A stretch of DNA of 52,767 nucleotides from positions 1 through 52,767 of the forward strand of contig JAEETK010000004.1 in assembly GCA_016290315.1 (NCBI GenBank). Direction: 5' to 3'. Positions 24,198 to 32,882 of the stretch are shown here, in pieces. The notes beneath the pieces are model-generated. The model was not told the DNA's origin. It worked only from the letters and a program-made list of their open reading frames with translations, and did no database searches. Made by a program: the position numbers and the translations under genes. The stretch comes from Candidatus Saccharimonadota bacterium (lineage in GTDB: Bacteria; Patescibacteriota; Saccharimonadia; Saccharimonadales; Saccharimonadaceae). Numbering within the stretch: the stretch's first letter is position 1; the number at the start of each line of letters is the position of its first letter.

Positions 24198-25064
24198 TTA
24201 CCTCTCTCCATATTGGTCCACGTTACTCGTCTCCCCCGTGGCGCGTACCGCAAAATTAAATTTATTAACTGCACAATAATTAAAATCTTGATCAACCGCT
24301 TCTACCTCGGAGTTATACATTTGTTCCGTACCAGTGCAATAATCTCCATTCGTCAAAACATTCACGCCGCCACGCATGGTCGCCAGAATAAACGATCCGG
24401 AGTAAAATATTTGACCAGTTTTCGCGTTTTGTGTAGCAGGCAACACTACAAAGTCGTAAAGCGCCAGGTCGGATTCGTCGTCGGAAATCAGGCTTACTAC
24501 ATCTCTACTATCGATACCATTCGTAATGTGTGTAGTTTTAAGATCATCACTATTCGCATCGACGCGCTCACAAGCTACACGATCAGTATCTGGGAAACGC
24601 GCAAGTTTGTACACTTTACCCTCAATAGTAAACAGGTCGTTTTTATTGTTCGGGTTTTTGCGGTATTGTTCGATAGCTGGGGCAGTATTCCAGACATATG
24701 AATATGACCCCGTACAGAAGACGCCACCGATTTGGACTTTCTTATTGTTGGTTACGCCGGAAGACGATATCTTTTCATTGTAGTAATTGCGATAAACTTT
24801 CTTAATATCATACCAACGGATATCGTTACTGCCAGATGATGGAACTGGATTAATATTCTCGACGATTGGAGATCCGCCAACAGAACGCGAAAGGTCATTT
24901 AGGATGTCTCGCCCAGTAGCATTAATGGCGCGAAGAGCAAGACCTTTACGATAGATTTCCAAGATTCGCATTGTTAACGTGACAATACCCATCAACATTA
25001 CCGATAATACTGTCATCGCAAGCAAGAATTCAATAATAGTGAAGGCCTTCTTATGCTTTTTCAT
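24198..25064 (-). CDS. Prepilin-like protein (minor pseudopilin)
   Basis: The N terminus MKKHKKAFTIIEFLLAM is a type III signal peptide: basic residues, a cut site before Phe, and Glu at mature position 5, followed by a hydrophobic helix to about residue 32. The peptidase site has Ala rather than Gly at -1. The rest (288 residues in total) is a poorly conserved globular head with a few cysteines. Minor pseudopilins start pilus assembly or bind DNA during uptake. Its ATG shares one base with the stop of the preceding gene. Confidence 0.82.
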   Translation of the reverse strand: MKKHKKAFTIIEFLLAMTVLSVMLMGIVTLTMRILEIYRKGLALRAINATGRDILNDLSRSVGGSPIVENINPVPSSGSNDIRWYDIKKVYRNYYNEKISSSGVTNNKKVQIGGVFCTGSYSYVWNTAPAIEQYRKNPNNKNDLFTIEGKVYKLARFPDTDRVACERVDANSDDLKTTHITNGIDSRDVVSLISDDESDLALYDFVVLPATQNAKTGQIFYSGSFILATMRGGVNVLTNGDYCTGTEQMYNSEVEAVDQDFNYCAVNKFNFAVRATGETSNVDQYGER

Positions 25065-25897
25065 TATTCCAATACCTCCGGGTTGTATAAGCGTACAATT
25101 GTAGTAATCGTACTCGGCGCAATCGAGCCAACGCTATGCCAACAGGTGCGAATATAGAAATCGAAGTAGTTTGAGCGCATTGGGTCTTTGTCGTTATCGC
25201 CTACAGCTATCACAAAGACGCCTTCAGCGCGAGCCACGCGATTATATATTTGCTTCTCAGTGAGAGCGCCTTCATCATTATTTTCGCTCGCGCCCGCATC
25301 TACGCCACGCGCGCCAGAGACGGTATCCTTGGCCTTTTTATACACAATACGTGGATACACGACTGGAGCGGTAAGAACCCTTCTGCTGTTGATATCGAGA
25401 GAATCTATACCGACGATAATTTCAGGAATAAGATTGGCGTAAGTGTCGCCACCATATGTAGCATTATTGCCAGAGTCTGGCAGAATCATACGTGTATTAA
25501 GCGCAAAAGCATTATAAAACTCGACCATGCCATTCGTTTGGTACGCCTCCCCGCAAGTTTCGATATTGTTGATATCGAATTTTACCTCAGTGTTATTATT
25601 AGCGTGATCTTCAAGATTCCTTGATTTAATTGCAACCCTACGCAGCGTATCCCACAATCTTCTAAATTGGCTGTTGTTTCTATCCAACTGACGTTCCGCA
25701 ACGTAACTCTGGTGAATGTAGCGAAGCGCTTCAGCCTGCGAGTCAATCTCGTTGCGCGCCATAGTGTACTCTAGGGTACGTTGAGCATTATTAATGCCAC
25801 TGTTCATGAGATTTACTGTAATAATTGCCAAAACAGCAAATACCGCCAAGGCCATCATAACTTCAATAATAGTATCGCCATGCTTTTTTATTGACAT
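25064..25897 (-). CDS. Prepilin-like protein (PilV/minor pseudopilin type)
   Basis: MSIKKHGDTIIEVMMALAVF shows the prepilin motif: Gly at -1, then DTIIE, with the essential Glu5 and a long hydrophobic helix to about residue 30. Total length is 277 residues. The pattern TIIEVMMALAVFAVLA is close to PilV/PulI-like pseudopilins. It overlaps both the preceding gene (10 bases) and the following one (1 base), so the operon is translationally coupled. Confidence 0.85.
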   Translation of the reverse strand: MSIKKHGDTIIEVMMALAVFAVLAIITVNLMNSGINNAQRTLEYTMARNEIDSQAEALRYIHQSYVAERQLDRNNSQFRRLWDTLRRVAIKSRNLEDHANNNTEVKFDINNIETCGEAYQTNGMVEFYNAFALNTRMILPDSGNNATYGGDTYANLIPEIIVGIDSLDINSRRVLTAPVVYPRIVYKKAKDTVSGARGVDAGASENNDEGALTEKQIYNRVARAEGVFVIAVGDNDKDPMRSNYFDFYIRTCWHSVGSIAPSTITTIVRLYNPEVLE

Positions 25898-26928
25898 TCG
25901 GCTACCCCCAACGTAGCATCGCTACTATAATCGACGCCACCTTCGCTTATTTCCCTTTCGGCATCTAGATTCATCAATTCTACAGCACTTTGCCCCATAC
26001 CAGCTTTTTTGATTTTAATAAGTCGGCGTGCATTGCTATAAGTTTGCGAGTCGCCGGAGTCGACACAAATATCAAGTGCTTGGATTTTGAAATTAGCGTC
26101 TGTTAGATGACGATTGATGCCATAGCTGTCTAACGGATGCCCTACGTTAAATTTTTGGCCTTTACCACCATTCATTGCGTTTAGCTCCTCGTAACGAACA
26201 TATTCTAGGCCAGTCAAGCCACCCTTAATCCCATCATTCCATACATAAGTGCGAATTGAGCCATCACGAGGCGAGCGAATAATCATTAAAGTCTTGCGAA
26301 TTGGTTCACCTTCTGGATCAAGTAGTCTCGTACCCCATTTCGTGTTTTGCGTACGGGAATTATCCGCAGAGCGCACATAGCAGTCTTCCGAATCGTCGAG
26401 ATTGCAATGAAGTGCTACATTGTTTGCGCTAACGACATCTTTCAAAATCTCTATATCCGACAAATCGCTTCTAACTGGATTATCCGTACCCTCGCGTTGT
26501 TTAACTATGGTTTTATAATCACGGCCAATTAGCTCTGTTGTTTCTATGTATTTTTCCGTAATAGACACGACCGCTCCATAGATTACACAGTTGGTGCGAC
26601 CGCGATATGCAATTTTATTATCTGCGCTAGAACTATTAAGTGACCTAAAGTACGACTTGGCGTCGTCATTACTAACATCACTTTGGACTAAACCATAACA
26701 ATATGAATCTTCCTTGTTGCGTTGTGCAATCTGCGTATCTGATACAAATGAATACTGATCACGCATCATGTTGGCTATATCCTGGACGGCGTCATTATAA
26801 CGTTGTCTTGCTATATTCCCTCCAAGGCCACCCAATATGCCCGCTAGCAAAACGCCGCTTAGCGCCAGAAAAAGCATAACTTCAATAATAGTGAAGCCCC
26901 TAAGAAATGCTCCCTTATTTTTATCCAT
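25888..26928 (-). CDS. Prepilin-like protein, first gene of the pseudopilin operon
   Basis: The start is taken as the ATG at 26926-26928 (MDKNKGAFLRG), because a TATAAT box ends six bases upstream; a longer reading would include that box. The prepilin site is FLRG followed by FTIIEVMLFLALSG, with Gly at -1 and Glu5. The mature domain has several cysteines (for example ALHCNLDDSEDCYV) and total length is 346 residues. This is a larger head than usual for pilins. The role is as a minor pilin or pseudopilin in the same apparatus as PilB (48845) and ComEC. Confidence 0.82.
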   Translation of the reverse strand: MDKNKGAFLRGFTIIEVMLFLALSGVLLAGILGGLGGNIARQRYNDAVQDIANMMRDQYSFVSDTQIAQRNKEDSYCYGLVQSDVSNDDAKSYFRSLNSSSADNKIAYRGRTNCVIYGAVVSITEKYIETTELIGRDYKTIVKQREGTDNPVRSDLSDIEILKDVVSANNVALHCNLDDSEDCYVRSADNSRTQNTKWGTRLLDPEGEPIRKTLMIIRSPRDGSIRTYVWNDGIKGGLTGLEYVRYEELNAMNGGKGQKFNVGHPLDSYGINRHLTDANFKIQALDICVDSGDSQTYSNARRLIKIKKAGMGQSAVELMNLDAEREISEGGVDYSSDATLGVAECQ

Positions 26929-26934
26929 AAGCAT

Positions 26935-26940
26935 ATTATA
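26935..26940 (-). promoter_or_regulatory. Leaderless-type -10 of the pseudopilin operon
   Basis: A perfect TATAAT on the minus strand ends six bases before the ATG at 26928. The TG extension is shifted by one base, and no good -35 is seen. Confidence 0.6.
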
Positions 26941-27045
26941 CATTATCATTGGCAAAAATGGGATTTTTTGTTTTTTTAGAAAAAACGTCTTACGACAATC
27001 AAAAAGTATTAAGAATAACGTTCTTATAATGTCATATTTAAAATA

Positions 27046-28563
27046 TTATTTAGCGTATTCGATCGCGCGTGTTTCGCGAATAACGTTCACTTTAATAACG
27101 CCAGGATATTGCATCGTAGCTTCAATCTTGTCGGCAATATCGCGCGCCAATTTCAGCGCCGACAAATCATCGATTTGTTTCGGCTCGACAATAACACGAA
27201 TTTCGCGGCCAGCAGAAATTGCATAAGCCTTGTCGATACCAGGGAAACCAGTAGCGACATTCTCTAGAGCTTTCATGCGCTCGGCAAAGTTTTCCGCTGA
27301 GATATTGCGCGCGCCTGGACGAGCGGCCGAGATAGAATCAACAATCTTGACAATAATAGCTTCTGGGGTAGATGGTTCAATATCCTCGTGATGGGCGGCA
27401 ATAGCATGAACTATTTCATCCTTCATGCCGAATTTCTTTGCTAGCTCTGCGCCAATATCTGCATGCTTACCCTCGATTTTATGAGTGACGGCCTTGCCGA
27501 TATCATGCAGAAGTGTGGCAGTCTTAGCGATATTGATATCGGCGCCAATTTCCTCAGCAATCATGCCGGCAATATGTGCCATTTCGATAGAGTGTAGGAG
27601 AACATTTTGGCCGTAGCTAGTACGGAACTTGAGTTCGCCAAGTAGATGAAGAATCTCGGATGGTATACCGATAACGCCAACTTCGCGTGCGGCATCTTCG
27701 CCAGCACGAACAACTTCTTTCTCAATCTCGCGTTCCGCCTTAGCGACTGCGTCCTCGATGCTCGATGGATTAATGCGGCCGTCTTTCATGAGGCGCTCAA
27801 GCGCATAGCGGGCAACCTGGCGACGAATAGGGTCAAAGCTACTTAAGACAACCATACCTGGAGTGTCGTCAACTAAAACATCTACGCCAGTGGCATGCTG
27901 AAGCGCTTGTATATTGCGGCCTTCCTTGCCAATGATGCGCCCTTTCATATCATCATCCGGCAACTTCAAACTAGTAACCGTACGATCAGCCGTTACCTCT
28001 GATGACATCCGCTCCATCGCAGACAGAAGCATAGCCTCAGCCGTCTCATCAATGTGATCATTGTAAGCTTTTTGCTCTTTCACGATTAGCTCTGCGAGGT
28101 CCCCCTTAATATCACGCTCGGTCATAGACATCAACTTCTCTTTGGCGTCCGCCTTGCTAAGACCGGCGATTTTTTCGAGTTTCTCTTGAGCTTTTGTGCG
28201 AATGGCGCGTACCTCTTCCTTCAATTCTTCAATTTCGCCTTCTTGCTTGCGCAAATTTTCGGAACGTTTATCGAGTTGGTCTAGCTTCTTATCAAGCAAG
28301 GTCTCGCGCTCAACAAGTCGGTTCTCGGTCTTTTTCCATTCTTTACGATGCTCATTTTCTTCACGTTGCGTCTTGTCGTTGATATTTGATGCTTCTTTTT
28401 TTGCATTCAAAACAATCTCCGAGGCTTCATGTTTCGCCTTGCGGATTAGCTCGTCCGCCTTATTCTTGGCGCCTTTTTCTTTATTTTTACTTACGGCATA
28501 AAAACCGCCCACGCCAGCCCCAGCTCCTAGGACTAACCCGGCGATAAGCAAACCTATCTCCAT
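27046..28563 (-). CDS. rny: Ribonuclease Y
   Basis: RNase Y is a membrane-bound endoribonuclease that starts mRNA decay in many Gram-positive bacteria. The 505-residue protein has an N-terminal membrane helix (LIAGLVLGAGAGVGGFYAV), a coiled coil to about residue 190, a KH domain with GRIIGKEGRNIQAL, and an HD domain with TATLLHDIGKAV and AAHHED. Length and order are standard. GAGGAAAAT precedes the ATG. The leader is about 100 bases long if the TGTTACAAT at 28678-28686 is its promoter. Confidence 0.96.
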   Translation of the reverse strand: MEIGLLIAGLVLGAGAGVGGFYAVSKNKEKGAKNKADELIRKAKHEASEIVLNAKKEASNINDKTQREENEHRKEWKKTENRLVERETLLDKKLDQLDKRSENLRKQEGEIEELKEEVRAIRTKAQEKLEKIAGLSKADAKEKLMSMTERDIKGDLAELIVKEQKAYNDHIDETAEAMLLSAMERMSSEVTADRTVTSLKLPDDDMKGRIIGKEGRNIQALQHATGVDVLVDDTPGMVVLSSFDPIRRQVARYALERLMKDGRINPSSIEDAVAKAEREIEKEVVRAGEDAAREVGVIGIPSEILHLLGELKFRTSYGQNVLLHSIEMAHIAGMIAEEIGADINIAKTATLLHDIGKAVTHKIEGKHADIGAELAKKFGMKDEIVHAIAAHHEDIEPSTPEAIIVKIVDSISAARPGARNISAENFAERMKALENVATGFPGIDKAYAISAGREIRVIVEPKQIDDLSALKLARDIADKIEATMQYPGVIKVNVIRETRAIEYAK

Positions 28564-28677
28564 ATTTTCCTCTTTCTTATATACACACTAAACTAGCAAA
28601 AACTAAAAGAAGGTGCGTATATCAATAAATTAAATAAATATCATTAAAATTGAAATGGTAACTTCTTACCTGTTGTT

Positions 28678-28686
28678 ATTGTAACA
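28678..28686 (-). promoter_or_regulatory. Candidate extended -10 of rny
   Basis: TGTTACAAT on the minus strand lies just past the tsaB stop and would give rny a leader of about 105 bases. Confidence 0.4.
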
Positions 28687-28691
28687 CGGGA

Positions 28692-29024
28692 TTACTTCTT
28701 TGGGGGAGTAATATTTGCAGGTCGACCATATTCTGGCATAATGAGTTTTACTTTTTCTCCGCGATGGTTATATAGAGGAATTTTAAGCTGACTGGCAAGA
28801 GTGTTTGCAACCGTAGCGCCAATTCGTAGGCCAGTAAAACTGCCCGGGCCAGACATAAAATCGATTTCGGTTATATCTCGCCAATCTTTCCCGTTCTCTG
28901 CGAGCTTGTCGTGAATAAATTTAAGAAGATTTTTGGCAAGGCTGCGGCCAGAATCCCATTCGTATGTTTTATTATCGAGCTTCATAATAGTGAGCGGCTG
29001 CGACGTGTCTAGATATAGTTTCAT
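28692..29024 (-). CDS. tsaB: TsaB-like protein, N-terminal lobe only
   Basis: TsaB is the non-catalytic partner of TsaD in making the t6A37 base of tRNA. The 110-residue protein keeps the first ASKHA lobe with YLDTS at the start and MSGPGSFTGLRIGATVANTLA, the hallmark of the family. Normal TsaB has about 220-240 residues, so the C-terminal lobe is absent; the stop is clean and nothing similar follows. TsaB dimerises and meets TsaD through the N-terminal lobe, so a short form could still work. Its ATG overlaps the tsaE stop by four bases. Confidence 0.85.
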   Translation of the reverse strand: MKLYLDTSQPLTIMKLDNKTYEWDSGRSLAKNLLKFIHDKLAENGKDWRDITEIDFMSGPGSFTGLRIGATVANTLASQLKIPLYNHRGEKVKLIMPEYGRPANITPPKK

Positions 29025-29425
29025 TTTGTTTTTATCTCCCTCGTTTTTTCGTCAATATACCGAATTTCAATGATTTTTCTGTCTTTCGGAAGCACATCTT
29101 GAATGCTTTGCCCCCACTCTACAATTACGATAGCCTTCGGATTACTAATCGCCTCAGCAAGATCCTCGGCCATAATGCCCGGATCAGAGAGTCGATAGAA
29201 ATCATAATGGATTAAACAATAGTCTGAACCGTAATACTCTTTCGAAAGCGTAAATGAAGGAGAAGTAACACTATCGACAACGCCAAGCCCCTCCGCAATA
29301 CCACGCGTTAAAGTAGTTTTGCCGGCACCAACATCGCCTAGCAACTCAAGCACTTGTGGAGCGCGCAAGGTTCCACTAAGCCTCTTGCCGTATTCAAGCA
29401 TTTCCTTTTCGGAATGAATTAACAT
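29021..29425 (-). CDS. tsaE: tRNA t6A biosynthesis ATPase TsaE
   Basis: TsaE is the P-loop ATPase that resets the TsaBD complex during t6A synthesis. The 134-residue protein has Walker A GDVGAGKTTLTRGIAEGL, the SPSFTL switch region, HYDFYRL and IVEWGQ. A leaderless-type promoter lies within the end of comEC, and its ATG overlaps the last seven bases of that gene. It is followed by tsaB. Confidence 0.95.
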   Translation of the reverse strand: MLIHSEKEMLEYGKRLSGTLRAPQVLELLGDVGAGKTTLTRGIAEGLGVVDSVTSPSFTLSKEYYGSDYCLIHYDFYRLSDPGIMAEDLAEAISNPKAIVIVEWGQSIQDVLPKDRKIIEIRYIDEKTREIKTK

Positions 29426-30885
29426 GTATATATTTTACCATATTCTGGAATTTTATCCAGTACGTACCTGGGGCGGAAACTATACTTCGTGCGAGATTTT
29501 AGAAATAGCACAAGCAAGACGATGGGAATATACATCATAAGAATTAGCGGGCTTCCGCTCACGATTGATACCGTAGCCCATTTTACCTTACTCAATATAT
29601 CAATTGCCACAATCTGAAGCGTCAACATTATTTTGCAGATAAGGACTACTGGCGCAAAACCTGGCGTAATTCCAATAAGAAAGGTTAATGCCATTATTGC
29701 TGGAATTATTGGAGTAACGATAATATTCGCTAATATGCCGATGATCGAGAAAGCTCCAAAAGAATAAATGGTTATAGGCAAACAAAATAGCTGCGCCGAA
29801 AAAGCGATAATAACCATTTCGCCGATGTAGCTAGTGGCATTACCATAAAAATATTCCTTCAATACGGGCGCCAAAAACACAATTCCGCCATATGACGCAA
29901 GCGACAGCTGTCATGCCAAACTTTTAATTATGAGTGGGTTTATTAAAATTGAAATCGCAACAATATATATTAATAAACGACCGGGATGGAATTTTCTGCC
30001 AAAGTACCCTGCCGTTAATGTTGAGCCCGTTACTAGTCCGGCGCGCAAAAGACTTGGGCTAAGTCCTGCCACCATAATAAAAAACAGGATCAAAATGCCA
30101 GCAAAGGCATAGCTCGCAAATCGAGAAGCTTTCCTCATGCTCTTCTGTGCAAAAATCGAAAGTACAGCTAAGCAAAAGCCAGACGCTACTACGATATGAG
30201 ATAAGCCTACGGTTCTAAGTTTAGCTTTAAAATCTTCAGATAGCGCTTTCTCGCCAATTAAAAAGCCCAACGCTAAATTCGCCTCTTCTGAGTCGCCTAT
30301 GGCTTGGCGAATACGTTTCGTAAAAATGTTGCGAATTGTTACGAAGTAGTCTGGCGGATCTGGCTTGCTTATCGAGATTAAAGTGGGACGATAAATCGAG
30401 ACAGCATAATCACCGAAGCCCTCACTAACTATTGCACGAAGAGTAATTTGGTCCGAACGCGCTATGCCATCATATACCCCTGGCATAGTTGCATATATTT
30501 GACAATTTAATGCGCTTGTGCTATAATTAAAGTGTGGGCTTCCCAAATGAAGCCTGGTTTGATTGTTTTTGATTTCTGGCCAATCTTGAACAGTAGCCGC
30601 AATAATTACTTCGCGACCAATGTATGTGGTGGCGATTTTTTGATCGCTAATACTTAACCCCGAATGATATAGCCCAAGTAGACAACCGGCTGCTAGCGCT
30701 AATATAATCCGGAGTTGACTGGAAATTACTAGCGAAGCAAAAATAAGCAGACCTACAAAAGAGACCAAATTAAAAACTATAGTTCAATCTAATAGCGCCG
30801 AAAGAATACCGCTAATAACAATACCGACAGAAAAAGATAATGGCACCACGGATATATGAACAGTATTCTTCTTAAGCAAACCCAT
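29419..30885 (-). pseudogene. comEC: comEC-like competence channel gene interrupted by two in-frame TGA codons
   Basis: One continuous frame of 489 codons encodes a ComEC/Rec2-type DNA uptake channel without the beta-lactamase domain. Pieces seen are an N-terminal helix pair, an OB-like region (REVIIAATVQDWPEI), the competence domain with LALGFLIGEKALSEDFKAKL, GLSHIVVASGFCLAVLS, AGLSPSLLRAGLVTG, and a helical C terminus. TGA stops fall at codon 34 (30784-30786) and codon 325 (29911-29913), with no frameshift. At the second, related proteins often have Trp before QLS, so TGG to TGA changes fit. The ATG at 30883-30885 has a promoter directly upstream. Many genes here end in TGA, so this is probably a recent pseudogene, unless TGA is read through. 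Confidence 0.8.
29432..29440 (-). promoter_or_regulatory. Leaderless-type promoter of tsaE inside comEC
   Basis: TGGTAAAAT on the minus strand ends six bases before the tsaE ATG and lies in the last codons of comEC. It frees tsaE from dependence on comEC transcription. Confidence 0.65.
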
Positions 30886-30890
30886 GTCTT

Positions 30891-30919
30891 AGTTTAAATA
30901 TTAACGATTCAGCATTCAA
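30891..30919 (-). promoter_or_regulatory. Promoter of comEC
   Basis: On the minus strand TTGAAT and TAAACT are 17 bases apart, and the -10 box ends five bases before the comEC ATG. This makes the gene near-leaderless and shows that its start region is intact. Confidence 0.55.
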
Positions 30920-30936
30920 ACATGAGCTCAATTATC

Positions 30937-30945
30937 TGTTATACT
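30937..30945 (+). promoter_or_regulatory. Leaderless-type promoter of the LTA-synthase-like gene
   Basis: TGTTATACT ends six bases before an in-frame GTG at 30952, which decides the start. Confidence 0.65.
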
Positions 30946-30951
30946 ATTTAC

Positions 30952-32847
30952 GTGAGGAAAAAACTTGAAAAAATACAGAAGAAAATGACCAAGAAGCAAC
31001 GATATATTGCTTCGTCGTTAATTTTTTTATTCATAGCCGCGCTTTTGTTAACTTGGTTCTTAGAATATCGTTATTTCCTGAATGACATGTTTCGAGTTTG
31101 GAGTTTCGTAATCGGAAGCCCACTGGTTTACCTATTTAATGTATTTCTAATGTGGCTGATGCTTGTTTTTATTTGGGGGCTTCTGGGGTCGCCGGTTATA
31201 ACCGTTGGCGTTAGTTGGATTTCGATAATCATTTTGACTTATGTACATATATATAAATACTATTCGCGCCAAACTCCTTTGCTGCCGGAGGATTTTCAGC
31301 TCGCTAGCGAGGCCAGTTCTCTTACTAAATTCGTAAACTTCGGAAGTATTGCACGAACAGTCATTGCCGTGTTGCTAGTCATTTGGTTAACCGCCCTATT
31401 TTCAAAATATATGGCGAGGAGATTTAATCTAGTTAGAAATTGGAAAACACACAGTCCAACACAAAGACACGCAGTTGGAATGCGCTTGCTAATAGTTATG
31501 CTGGCGGGAGGTGCATTCTTCTTTTCCACGGATTTTATTAGACACCATGACGGAACACGCTATGAGGATATTCCCGTTTTAGGTACGCATTTTACAGCCT
31601 GGAATCAAAACCGCAACTACGACGATAACGGTTTCATTCTGGGGTTCTTATATAACTTCCAGAAGCTTAAACTAGACGAACCGGATATTTATTCGCGCGA
31701 CAAAATCGCTGGCATAAAAAACAAGTACGATGCAATCGCTGAAGAAGAAAACATGAATCGCAAAAGTCCAAAAGAAGAGAAAGCGAGCGTGATAGTCATA
31801 TTAAATGAATCATTTTATGACCCGAGTGTCGAATTTAATGGTGAAAAATTTGAAGATTATTACGAACACACAGGCGGAGAAATTCTGCCGAATATTCATA
31901 GAATCCAAAGTAAATACCCAAGCGGACTAATGTATTCATTGGACTATGGTGGCGGCACGGCGAATATTGAATTTGAGACATTGACTAGTCTGACGAATTA
32001 TTGGACAAATACCGTCCCGTATACTGCCCTAGTTCCGAAAGCTGGAAAAATCCCTTCCATCGCGCGGATGCTGAAGAAAAGCGGATACACGACAACGGCG
32101 ATTCACCCATTTAATGGTGGCATGTATAAACGCAACATCTCGCTAGCAAACGAGGATTTTGATACCTTTATTACCGAAAATGAACTAGATTTTAAAGAGC
32201 ATGAAGGCAACTCGGAATACATCAATGATCGCTCAGCCTATCTGCAGACGCTAAAGGTTCTAAAAGAAAACGAAGGGCCGCAAATGATTGGTTTAATAAC
32301 AATGCAAAATCATACACCATATAATGCAGATATTTACGAGAAAACGGATTTTGAAATAGTGGGTGACGAAGTTGACGAGCAGAAAAAGTCAGACATAGCA
32401 ATTTATTATCAGACATTGCATAATTCGGATAAGTATCTTGGCGAATTCATTGACGAGTTGGACAAGCTAGATAAAAAAGTTGTCGTATTATTCTTTGGCG
32501 ATCACTCAGCGGGTCTGTTTGACAATGTTAATTCGCATGAGAAAAAGGCCGTACGTGACTTATCGCGCGTGACCCCATACTTTATTTATTCAAACTACGC
32601 ATCGGGTTTTCAAGGTGAGAAAAAGCTACCAACCACGACCCCAAACTGCATGGTCAACACTATGCTAAATGGCCTGAACTGGAAAAAAGATTCGTTATAC
32701 TACCTCGTAGATGACGTTTGTGCAAATGAGCCAATTCTAACATCGAGTTACCTAGAGGGCCGCCAAATCAATATGGCATCCGTCATGGATGACTATGAGC
32801 TAATAACTTACGACATTCTAGGCGGCAAGAAGTATTGGATGAAATAG
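30952..32847 (+). CDS. LTA-synthase / phosphoglycerol transferase family membrane enzyme
   Basis: The enzyme belongs to the alkaline-phosphatase-like LtaS/MdoB group, which moves glycerol-phosphate from phosphatidylglycerol to an acceptor outside the cell. Residues of about 20-195 hold five membrane helices. The outer domain has VIVILNESFYDPS (metal-binding Glu), GGGTANIEFETLTSLTNYW with the likely nucleophile Thr, and FFGDHSAGL for metal binding near the end. I place the start at GTG 30952 (631 residues), following the promoter six bases upstream; the frame itself opens 30 bases earlier. It implies a lipoteichoic-acid-like polymer or glycerol-phosphate decoration. Confidence 0.87.
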   Translation: MRKKLEKIQKKMTKKQRYIASSLIFLFIAALLLTWFLEYRYFLNDMFRVWSFVIGSPLVYLFNVFLMWLMLVFIWGLLGSPVITVGVSWISIIILTYVHIYKYYSRQTPLLPEDFQLASEASSLTKFVNFGSIARTVIAVLLVIWLTALFSKYMARRFNLVRNWKTHSPTQRHAVGMRLLIVMLAGGAFFFSTDFIRHHDGTRYEDIPVLGTHFTAWNQNRNYDDNGFILGFLYNFQKLKLDEPDIYSRDKIAGIKNKYDAIAEEENMNRKSPKEEKASVIVILNESFYDPSVEFNGEKFEDYYEHTGGEILPNIHRIQSKYPSGLMYSLDYGGGTANIEFETLTSLTNYWTNTVPYTALVPKAGKIPSIARMLKKSGYTTTAIHPFNGGMYKRNISLANEDFDTFITENELDFKEHEGNSEYINDRSAYLQTLKVLKENEGPQMIGLITMQNHTPYNADIYEKTDFEIVGDEVDEQKKSDIAIYYQTLHNSDKYLGEFIDELDKLDKKVVVLFFGDHSAGLFDNVNSHEKKAVRDLSRVTPYFIYSNYASGFQGEKKLPTTTPNCMVNTMLNGLNWKKDSLYYLVDDVCANEPILTSSYLEGRQINMASVMDDYELITYDILGGKKYWMK

Positions 32848-32852
32848 CCCAC

Positions 32853-32882
32853 AAAAAAGACTCCCCGCGGGGAGCTTTTTTT
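32853..32882. terminator. Bidirectional terminator between the LTA-synthase-like gene and metG
   Basis: CTCCCC and GGGGAG form a GC-rich stem, extended by A and T runs on each side. Confidence 0.88.

Noticed and set aside
29419-30885. TGA recoded genome-wide as Trp or Gly, as in Absconditabacteria and Gracilibacteria
   Set aside because: Many genes here (gatC, gatA, ftsH, rnhA, rimB, glgB and others) end in TGA at sensible positions followed by overlapping starts or terminators, so TGA is a normal stop.
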